A stretch of DNA of 64,000 nt from assembly GCA_046329585.1 (NCBI GenBank), contig JAXLUI010000001.1:3398785-3462784 (forward strand). Direction: 5' to 3'. The notes under the pieces were generated by a model. The model made no database searches, was not told where the DNA came from, and saw nothing but the letters and a program-made list of their open reading frames with translations. Made by a program: the position numbers and the translations under genes. The stretch's first letter is position 1. Every line of letters begins with the position of its first letter. Below are positions 35,176-42,129 of this stretch, piece by piece. This stretch comes from DLKC01 sp002478885 (lineage in GTDB: Bacteria; Bacteroidota; Bacteroidia; Chitinophagales; Chitinophagaceae).

Positions 35176-35352
35176 TTGTTTGGCGCAGGTCTCCTGGCCT
35201 GTGCCTTATTGTTCCTTGAAATTGCTTAAGCATTATCAAAAATGCCGAAGATAAGTTCGAAACCGCTGTGCTGGAATTAATGCCGAGCCACGTACCAAAG
35301 TCGCTATATCAGGCACCAACAAAACAAATGGGCTGAAATCAGCCAACCGGAA
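35176..35352. repeat. Dispersed ~180-bp intergenic repeat, copy B
   Basis: Partner of 23213-23396, with the same order of conserved blocks. It fills most of the gap 34967-35392 before the NTF2-like gene on the minus strand; the rest of the gap shows no gene. Confidence 0.75.
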
Positions 35353-35392
35353 AGCCAAAAGCAACATACAGCTCCAACAGCCTGGGGGCGAA

Positions 35393-35869
35393 TTAATGGC
35401 CGGGGGCCGGCAGGGTGGCCCGCGTGATGAGCGTAGAATGGATGTGCCTCACTTTCCATTGTTTTTTTTGTTTTTCTAAAAAGACTGTTTCCAGCCATTC
35501 CATGGTTACCTGTTTGCCGTCCCTGGTAATGGCTGAATTAAGCCTGTAGGTTGCCCATGAGGTATTTTTAGCAACTTCCGTAGTAATAAAATCAAAACTA
35601 TTGTTACGCTTAAAATCAGCAGCCGTATTCATAGTGATTGCCTTGTTTATCAAAGTATCAATATTCCACGCCTGGCCATATTCGTACAAGCTAATATCCA
35701 CAGTACAATGGGCTCTTAAACCTGCAGCATCCCGGTTTGACAAAGACTCAAACATGCTTATGACCGCCTGCTGCACTTCTTGCTGGTCTTTTGTAAATCC
35801 CTGCTGTGCCTGCAAAAATGTTGTCAAAGAAACGGTAAGGATGAAAAGGATGATCTTTTTTGATTGCAT
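35393..35869 (-). CDS. NTF2-like/SnoaL-like exported protein (DUF4440 type)
   Basis: 158 residues with a Sec signal (MQSKKIILFILTVSLTTFLQAQ). QQEVQQAVISMFESLSNRDAAGLRAH is the first helix of the cone-shaped NTF2 fold; YRLNSAITRDGKQVTMEWLET and KKQWKVRHIHSTLI are the final strands with the conserved late His. Members bind small ligands or isomerise steroids and polyketides; here the role is unknown. It starts 41 bp from the end of the beta-propeller gene (minus strand), so the two may be cotranscribed. Confidence 0.78.
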   Translation of the reverse strand: MQSKKIILFILTVSLTTFLQAQQGFTKDQQEVQQAVISMFESLSNRDAAGLRAHCTVDISLYEYGQAWNIDTLINKAITMNTAADFKRNNSFDFITTEVAKNTSWATYRLNSAITRDGKQVTMEWLETVFLEKQKKQWKVRHIHSTLITRATLPAPGH

Positions 35870-35910
35870 AGATTTATTGCTTGAATTGCAGAAATGTTGA
35901 AGTATCCGGT

Positions 35911-37374
35911 TTATTTCTTTTCAATCCTAACCAGCCCCTGCCTGGTGGCCAGGTACAAATTGCCTTTATCGTCAAATGTCATGGTAGAAATGTAAGAAGT
36001 GGGGATGGCTGAGTTTTCATTGTGATAGTTTTCCCAGTTATCTTTCAGGTCAAACCGCACTAACCCCGCTCTGTCGGTAGCGATCCAAAGAATTTTTTCA
36101 TTGCTGTCGTACAAGACACAAGTGGCATGATTAAACGGCATACCCGAATTGTCAGTTGTAAATTGTTTGAAAGTCCCATCAGCATAACGAATCACAATTC
36201 CTTCATCAGTATTTACTTTTCCCTTTTCTTTTCTGTCAAACTCGTAAAGGGTGAAAAAGAGGTTGCCGTCCTCGTCTTCGTCCATCGATGTAATACACTT
36301 GCCTTTTAAAACGGTCTTTGTGTTTTCAAAGTTGCTGACATTACCCTGCTCATCTATCATTGCCGAACCGCTGAAAGTCCCGATCCAGATCCTGTTTTTT
36401 GAATCTCTCTTTGCATATGCCACCCTGTTGGAGGGCAAATCTTGTAGTTTACTTTTATTTATGTTCGACCATTGCCCGTCTTTAAATGTTGTCAAACCTT
36501 CGTCAGAGCAGAAAAATACCTCGCCTGTTTTTGGGTTGTTGATAATTTCATATGCCCCATCAATGCCAATTTCAGCAGAGTCATACCTGGTCCATTTTGC
36601 ATTGTCAAAGCTGTAGATGTTCTTTTGCCCATAGACCCACTTGATGTTGTGATTATCCGTGGCCAGCGCATAGTAGTTAAAATATTTTCCTTTGCCTGTA
36701 ATGTTTTGCTCTGCATTTGTAAATGTTTTGCCATCAAATGTTACCAAACCTTCGTCCACCGTCAGCCAGATCAAACCATTTTTGTCTATGGTAATTTGAT
36801 CATTCATGTTATTTGGGAGGTTAGAGTTTTTCGAATTCCAAACAGTTATTGCATAATTTTTCAGGTGTTCATTTTTATAAGTATAAGTCGTATTAAAAAT
36901 TTCGGGGCTTCTTGGACTATCAAATGATTTTTTGAAAGCCGCCATGTCAACTCTTTCAATTTGTCCTGAAATTTTATTGTCAGCAATCGAAAAACTCAAA
37001 TTAATGGATGATTTATCTTCTTCTTTACCGCCGGTTATGGCAGGCGTCCATTTTTTGAACCTGTTTAATTCATCAATTATTTTTAACGTGATAGGATTGT
37101 TTGATTGGTCAGTATGGCTGAGTACACAGGCTCTTCCTTTCTTGTCAACAAGCACCTGGAATTTTACCACACCCTTTATGCCTTCCACATTCAGTTCTTT
37201 ATTTAGCTTATCTAGGAGCTCAGAAAAATCCTGTTGCGCAAAGCCTGCTTTAGTATCGCCACAGTCAAGACAAAATCTGTCAGTTTTACAATTGTCTAAC
37301 TTAACAGGGAAAAGATTCTGACCATGCGCTGTTGTTGCCAGGCTTGCTAAAAAAATAAAAATCGTCCTTCTCAT
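35911..37374 (-). CDS. TonB-C-like domain fused to a regulator-type beta-propeller, exported
   Basis: 487 residues with a Sec signal (about 1-18). Residues about 55-130 (GVVKFQVLVDKKGRACVL, then RFKKWTPAI) look like a TonB C-terminal domain. Residues about 190-487 hold repeated Reg_prop-type blades, for example ITIDKNGLIWLTVDEGLVTFDG, RDSKNRIWIGTFSG and MTFDDKGNLYLATRQGLVRI. Reg_prop blades normally sense ligands in hybrid two-component systems, but there is no transmembrane helix or kinase here. Probably a periplasmic sensor or scaffold; function unknown. Confidence 0.75.
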   Translation of the reverse strand: MRRTIFIFLASLATTAHGQNLFPVKLDNCKTDRFCLDCGDTKAGFAQQDFSELLDKLNKELNVEGIKGVVKFQVLVDKKGRACVLSHTDQSNNPITLKIIDELNRFKKWTPAITGGKEEDKSSINLSFSIADNKISGQIERVDMAAFKKSFDSPRSPEIFNTTYTYKNEHLKNYAITVWNSKNSNLPNNMNDQITIDKNGLIWLTVDEGLVTFDGKTFTNAEQNITGKGKYFNYYALATDNHNIKWVYGQKNIYSFDNAKWTRYDSAEIGIDGAYEIINNPKTGEVFFCSDEGLTTFKDGQWSNINKSKLQDLPSNRVAYAKRDSKNRIWIGTFSGSAMIDEQGNVSNFENTKTVLKGKCITSMDEDEDGNLFFTLYEFDRKEKGKVNTDEGIVIRYADGTFKQFTTDNSGMPFNHATCVLYDSNEKILWIATDRAGLVRFDLKDNWENYHNENSAIPTSYISTMTFDDKGNLYLATRQGLVRIEKK

Positions 37375-37716
37375 GTGGTCTGTTTAGTGATGGTAGGGTG
37401 TCGCGTTAATATTGCTGCCAACATTCACTTATTCGCCATGGCATCGCAATTGTACAAATGCTTAATGGAAAACACAGGTGGAAGATAATTACAAATGTTC
37501 AATATCCCGGATCAGTTGGCTATTCGATACTTGTCAGGGAACACAAGCTGTTAATAATTGATCATATCGCTTCAATCTAAATGCTGCAAGTCTCCGGCAT
37601 GGGCGCGTGTCCGCTGACCTTTCCTCAATAGCTACTTCCTCATCACATTCCCGTTGCCCGTTCCCATTGATCAATTACCACCCACCCAGCATCACACACG
37701 GCGCAATGCCGCCGCA

Positions 37717-37760
37717 ATACCTGAGCCATACCTGAGTAATACCTCAGGTATATTGAGGCC
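37717..37760 (+). repeat. Tandem 11-bp repeats (ATACCTGAGNN)
   Basis: ATACCTGAGCC, ATACCTGAGTA, ATACCTCAGGT and the weaker ATATTGAGGCC follow one another at exactly 11 bp. TACC recurs at 37718, 37729 and 37740. Same period and TACC anchor as the array at 7653-7707. Confidence 0.7.
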
Positions 37761-37992
37761 GTTATACTTCCATTCATCCTTCGGTAGTACAGCGTTGCGC
37801 ATCCGGTAGATTGGTTGCGCTTTTTCCGGTGAAAAATATTTCGGAGTAGTTTGGGAAAAAGTACTGGCGCTATACGTAAGATACAAAAAAATGACTCATC
37901 AAAATAGCAAAGCCCGGAATAAGGCGTAACGGCTGCAGGGGTATTATGTTCCTGGGGTTTTTGCCCGGCTGTGCCAATGCTATCCGGCTGCG

Positions 37993-38012
37993 GTTGCGTC
38001 GCACACTTGTAC
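37993..38012 (-). repeat. Short dispersed repeat, copy 2 (GCGACGC type)
   Basis: GTTGCGTCGCACACTTGTAC, the reverse complement of the GTACAAGTGTGCGACGCAAC form. Intergenic, about 200 bp before the PepSY-like gene. Confidence 0.75.
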
Positions 38013-38208
38013 TGCAACAAGATGGCGCGGCCAACAAATGCAACGTCGCTTGTAAGTAACCGGAAAAAAGCGAATGCTTTGCCTGGATCATACGGCACCT
38101 GCATTCAAAAAATATTTTCAGCTTTTTTTCTTTCCCGGTTACATCCTGTTGTACTGCTGCAACCAATAATTATAACAGTCATCTTTTTACCAAAAAAATC
38201 AAGTGAGT

Positions 38209-38685
38209 ATGAAAAGCAAAATATGGATGCTTTTGATCGCGTCAGCAAGTTTATTCTCCTGCCAGAAACAGGCAGCAACACCGGGCACAGGCAGCACCGG
38301 AGGCACTACAACAGTAATAGCAGCAAGCAGCGTACCCGACGTTGTAGTAAGTAGTTTTAACAGCAGTTTTGCCGGCTCCACCGAAGTAGAATGGCATAAG
38401 AAAGGCGAACACGCTTTTGAGGTGGAGTTCAATCAGGAGAATGAACGCCACGAAGCGGAATTCGACGATAACGGGCACGAATCATCCCACTCCGTAATAT
38501 GCACCGACGGCGCTGTGCCTTCGGCTGTGCTTACAGCATTCAGGAATGCTTTTCCGGCTGACAATGTATTTGAATGGAAGCTGAATAGTGATGGTTCATG
38601 GAAAGCACACTTTATGCGTGGCGCCGTTCAATGGGAAGCCACTTATACAGCCGATGGTTCACAACTGAAAGTGGAGCATGACTAA
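38209..38685 (+). CDS. PepSY-like lipoprotein
   Basis: 158 residues from the ATG at 38209; a GTG two codons earlier is less likely. The signal MKSKIWMLLIASASLFSC gives lipobox Cys18, then a Thr/Gly-rich linker. Two repeats of the PepSY-like/DUF2874 type follow: VVVSSFNSSFAGSTEVEWHK and VLTAFRNAFPADNVFEWKL, each followed by acid-rich strands. Such periplasmic proteins resemble BLIP-like folds and may bind proteins or metals. A terminator follows closely. Single gene. Confidence 0.82.
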   Translation: MKSKIWMLLIASASLFSCQKQAATPGTGSTGGTTTVIAASSVPDVVVSSFNSSFAGSTEVEWHKKGEHAFEVEFNQENERHEAEFDDNGHESSHSVICTDGAVPSAVLTAFRNAFPADNVFEWKLNSDGSWKAHFMRGAVQWEATYTADGSQLKVEHD

Positions 38686-38712
38686 GCAGGTTACGGGAGT
38701 TTTATATATGCC

Positions 38713-38745
38713 GGCCGTTTCATTCTTTGAAGCGGCCCTTTTTTT
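38713..38745 (+). terminator. Terminator after the PepSY-like gene
   Basis: GGCCGTTTCA (38713-38722) pairs with TGAAGCGGCC (38728-38737), one G-T pair, and is followed by seven T residues. It lies 28 bp after the stop codon. Confidence 0.8.
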
Positions 38746-38813
38746 GGCCAAGGGTTAACCGGGAGATGGGTAACCGTAATGTGCTGTCGTTTTTGCAGCC
38801 TTCCGGGCTAACA

Positions 38814-38833
38814 GTACAAGAGTGCGACGCAAC
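38814..38833 (+). repeat. Short dispersed repeat, copy 3 (GCGACGC type)
   Basis: GTACAAGAGTGCGACGCAAC, followed by AGGGATGCCCATCGG, related to the GATGCCATG seen after other copies. Between two terminators. Confidence 0.75.
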
Positions 38834-38891
38834 AGGGATGCCCATCGGTCGCAAAGCCGGGCAAAGAAAAACTGTTTTAAAACAGGTACAT

Positions 38892-38922
38892 AAAAAAGGC
38901 GGGAACAGGTCCCGCCTTTTTT
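38892..38922 (-). terminator. Terminator after the 864-residue zinc protease gene
   Basis: AAAAAAGGCGGGA and TCCCGCCTTTTTT form a 13-bp stem around a 5-base loop, symmetric enough to work in both directions. It lies 17 bp beyond the protease stop codon (minus strand). Confidence 0.85.
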
Positions 38923-38938
38923 ATAAAAAGTATCACTG

Positions 38939-41533
38939 TTATTTAATAGTTGTTGCCTCGTCGATCAGGAAGAGCAGGTTGGCGCGGTGCGCCTTGGTCT
39001 CTTCGTTGGTAGAAACGGCTGTTGCCAGTTTGGCCTTTATTTTTTTAAGCGTTGCCCTGGCTGCTGATTTGGAGATGTCATCAGAAAAACCATCGAGCAG
39101 GGAGATCGTACCTTCTACAAACGTAGTCTGCAGGTTCTGCCGGTATACGTTCACATTGCCGTTAAGGTCTGCATCGAAGATGGCCTTGGTCAGGTCGTTC
39201 ATGATATCCGCTACGCTGTAGGTGTTGCCATACAACCTGGTATTGGTTACACGCATCAGCGTATTGGGGTGAAGTATCTGCATCAGCGGGTTAATTTGTT
39301 GCATCAGTACCACGCTGGTCATCTTATAATCTTCGCCTGAAGCGGGTTGGTTAAAACCACGACGTTGCCATTGCAGGTATGGTGCCAGTTGTGCATCTGC
39401 ATCAAAAGCGTTAGGTGCAAAAACATACCTGGCAAGCACATCCATCGCTTTTTTCTGCAATGCTGCAGGAACCGGTGTATATGGCTTGTTGCCGGAATGC
39501 TGATCAGGGAAACTCCTGTCGATATACACACCACCGATATAACGGCTTACGGCAGAGACCATGTTGATGCGCTGGTTGTTGAGCGTTCCATACCTGGCCC
39601 TTAATTCGGCATAAGATTGGCCAGGCTTTGAATACTTGTCAACAAGCTTGCCCATCAGGCTGTTTACCAGTTTAAGACGGTCCTCTGCATAGGCCACGGC
39701 ATCATTGGTAAGGTCATTTACATTCACACGGGGGTCGATGGCTTTACCAGGGGAACGCATGTCGTCGCCATCATTGCCAAAGGCGAGTTTGGGATCGTTG
39801 CTGCGCGATAAGATCTTATTCAGTTCTGTGTTTTCTGCGCTGCTGTCGAAGATGGAATAACCGTATTCGATGGCCCAGAGGTCATAAGGGCCGGCCTTGG
39901 TCGTATAGTAGTCACCCTGCTTGCTCCTGTCGCTGGAGATATTGATGGCAGGATAATCCATTACCGAACCGATAAGCCCCGATTTCCTGGTGATGTCTTT
40001 GTTGTTGATCTCTGCAGGTGAAAGCATCTGGCTGGCCTTCATGTTATGGTTAAGGCCAAGCGTATGCCCCATTTCATGCATGATCAGGTAGGTAAGAAAC
40101 TCTTTGTGCATCTCGGAGATCTCTTTGGTATCAGCACCTGCAATTTCAAGCGTGGTAAGGCCTGCACTGAATTGTGATTTCATTTCATTGCCGAGTGTGC
40201 ATGCACTAAAATTGCCCGCTTCACCTGTTACTTCCTGCGGATGCAGGAATGCATTTTTCATATTCTGCTCATTCGCACCTGCAGGGCCGCCGTACAGTTC
40301 ATCGTAGATAGGTGTTGCGCTGCCGGAGAACCACTCAACGGTAATATCGGCGCCAAGGATCTGGCCGGTACGGGGGTTAACAAAGCTGGGCCCGATAGCG
40401 CCATAGGAAGGTGATGCGGAAGAAACCCAACGGATAACATTATAACGGATATCGGCAGGGTCCCAGGTAGCGGTATCCGGCATAATACGCATCTGCACAG
40501 CATTTTTGAAGCCGGCTTTTTCAAAAGCCTCGTTCCATTTTAAACCGGCATCGATGATGGTCTGGCGGTACTCATATGGGGTGGTATTCTCTACCCAGAA
40601 AACGATAGGTTCAACAGGTTCACTTACTGCGGCCGTTGGATCTTTCTTCACCAGGTTCCAGCGGTGGATCACATCTTTATACGGAACCGGGCTTATGCTC
40701 GTCTGGTCGTTGCGTTGCTCCATAAAAAAACCCACCCGCGGGTCATCTTTGCGCGGCTGGTAGGTATTTTTTGGCATCTCGATAAAACTATGCTGCATTC
40801 TTACCCGCACATAACGGGGATCAGTAATGTCTGCACCCCCGCTTACCAACGCATTGGGGTTATCATAAGCAAGGTCAACCACCACATCGGTGTTATTGGG
40901 GAACGATCTTATCTCTGCATATTTCGATTTGGTGGGGTTAAGCCCGCCTAGGTTAAAGAACATGAACGAGAAAGGTCCCGGGGCAACAACAGGCTTTACC
41001 GGGTCAAGCTTATCGCTGATAAAAAGACCGTCAGCGTTTACAAGGTAGCCGGTGGAATCTTCTGCCTGTATCTTATCTGAATAAAAAACAGCTTCGGGTT
41101 TGTCAACATTGGCTGTCTTACTGATGGGGTTATTTTTGTCGTAGTAAAAATCAGTGTTCACCATCGAAAATTCCAGCTTGTCAAAAGCCTTCTTCACCTG
41201 GAATACAAGGTTAGAGCGGTGCATGCTCTGGTTCAGGAACAGCGATGTAGGCCCGCTGATGGAAAAACTCTGGTAGATAAACTCCTTATCAAGTTGGTCC
41301 TTCCTCAGGTACAACTGCACACTTCCCGAAACCGTATCCTGGAAAAGCGTAAAAAGGCCCTCTTTTTTGTGGGCGCCTTTGGTTTTGTCTTCAATACTGT
41401 TCGTTTTTTTAGGAGCGGGTTTCGCGGTGTCTGTCGCCGGTTTTACCGCTGCAGCCTCTGTCTTTTTCTGGGCAAACAAAGTCATGCACGGCATGCCTGC
41501 GGCAAGCATAAATACGATAACTTTTCTTTTCAT
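38939..41533 (-). CDS. Zinc-dependent metalloprotease (DUF5117/DUF5118 type), exported
   Basis: 864 residues with a Sec signal (about 1-22) and a Lys/Thr-rich linker. The early region carries the DUF5118/DUF5117 sequences (GLFTLFQDTVSGSVQLYLR, YQSFSISGPTSLFLNQSMHR), and the catalytic domain carries HEMGHTLGLNH with His486, Glu487, His490 and His496, a metzincin-like HExxHxxGxxH. The motif RNDQTSISPVPYKDV precedes it. The secreted or surface protease probably degrades host or environmental proteins. Monocistronic with its own terminator. Confidence 0.88.
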   Translation of the reverse strand: MKRKVIVFMLAAGMPCMTLFAQKKTEAAAVKPATDTAKPAPKKTNSIEDKTKGAHKKEGLFTLFQDTVSGSVQLYLRKDQLDKEFIYQSFSISGPTSLFLNQSMHRSNLVFQVKKAFDKLEFSMVNTDFYYDKNNPISKTANVDKPEAVFYSDKIQAEDSTGYLVNADGLFISDKLDPVKPVVAPGPFSFMFFNLGGLNPTKSKYAEIRSFPNNTDVVVDLAYDNPNALVSGGADITDPRYVRVRMQHSFIEMPKNTYQPRKDDPRVGFFMEQRNDQTSISPVPYKDVIHRWNLVKKDPTAAVSEPVEPIVFWVENTTPYEYRQTIIDAGLKWNEAFEKAGFKNAVQMRIMPDTATWDPADIRYNVIRWVSSASPSYGAIGPSFVNPRTGQILGADITVEWFSGSATPIYDELYGGPAGANEQNMKNAFLHPQEVTGEAGNFSACTLGNEMKSQFSAGLTTLEIAGADTKEISEMHKEFLTYLIMHEMGHTLGLNHNMKASQMLSPAEINNKDITRKSGLIGSVMDYPAINISSDRSKQGDYYTTKAGPYDLWAIEYGYSIFDSSAENTELNKILSRSNDPKLAFGNDGDDMRSPGKAIDPRVNVNDLTNDAVAYAEDRLKLVNSLMGKLVDKYSKPGQSYAELRARYGTLNNQRINMVSAVSRYIGGVYIDRSFPDQHSGNKPYTPVPAALQKKAMDVLARYVFAPNAFDADAQLAPYLQWQRRGFNQPASGEDYKMTSVVLMQQINPLMQILHPNTLMRVTNTRLYGNTYSVADIMNDLTKAIFDADLNGNVNVYRQNLQTTFVEGTISLLDGFSDDISKSAARATLKKIKAKLATAVSTNEETKAHRANLLFLIDEATTIK

Positions 41534-41720
41534 TTTGTAAGATTTAAACGGCTGGTAAGATAAATGAATTAATACAAAAGCCTTTCTTAAAATGATAAAA
41601 GGTTTTGTAACCGCTTTGTTTAAAGCACCTTAAATAATTTCCAGTATTTTAAAAGTCGTTTCCCCCAACGTCTGTCATCTTATACCTGCCGTCTCCTGGC
41701 TCACATCTGGTGTTCCAACC

Positions 41721-41818
41721 GACCATTCACGATTCACCTCTCCTGTCCCTCATTGGCCATTGATCATTCACCATTGCTGTTCCCGCTTCAAGTTCTTATT
41801 GACCATTCACGATTGACC
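41721..41818 (+). repeat. GACCATTCACGATT direct repeats
   Basis: Two near-identical 18-mers 80 bp apart with a third degenerate copy between. Meaning unknown. Confidence 0.55.
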
Positions 41819-41847
41819 ACCGCCTCACCTGCCATTAAGGGTTAACT

Positions 41848-41869
41848 GGTAGATACCCGGTAGATAAGC
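41848..41869 (-). repeat. Two-unit 11-bp repeat (GGTAGATACCC/GGTAGATAAGC)
   Basis: GGTAGATA recurs at exactly 11 bp (41848 and 41859). On the minus strand this is TATCTACC, the same TACC-anchored 11-bp register as 7653-7707. Confidence 0.5.
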
Positions 41870-42129
41870 CGTATTAAAAGCGCAAAATAGGTGGTCGCCA
41901 TTACGGCTGCAGCCATGGGGGATGGCAAGATGCTGCTGCCCTGGCTAGCCCGGTTGTTGCTGTATGGGCGTGAACTTTCCCGGCGGTAATGCGTATTCGA
42001 TCGGTAGTAAAGACGTAAATCTACTGCTGAAACCGCCTTTTCACGCACTTATTTTTACCAAACGATCAAAGAAAGCTGTGCCATTGCGGTTAACAGCTCC
42101 AAACAGTCAAAATTAAAAACTATATAACC

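Larger units (their letters stand above)
37375..38208. other. 834-bp non-coding gap at the right edge of the accessory block
   Basis: No convincing gene. It contains an 11-bp tandem array (37717-37760) and one copy of the short dispersed repeat (37993-38012), both listed separately. From here rightwards the short repeat reappears; it is absent from about 5 to 37.9 kb. Confidence 0.6.
41534..42129. other. 596-bp divergent gap with short repeats
   Basis: Separates two divergently transcribed metalloprotease genes. It holds GACCATTCACGATTCACC and GACCATTCACGATTGACC (41721-41738 and 41801-41818), a weaker TGATCATTCACCATTGC at 41761, and an 11-bp direct repeat at 41848-41869. No gene recognised. 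Confidence 0.5.

Noticed and set aside
9114..37374. Phage or transposon origin of the accessory block
   Set aside because: No integrase, transposase or terminal inverted repeats were seen; the single tube protein is not enough to call a prophage.
37643..38104. 153-codon minus-strand frame in the 834-bp gap
   Set aside because: Crosses the 11-bp array and a short repeat; composition unlike a protein, no domain.
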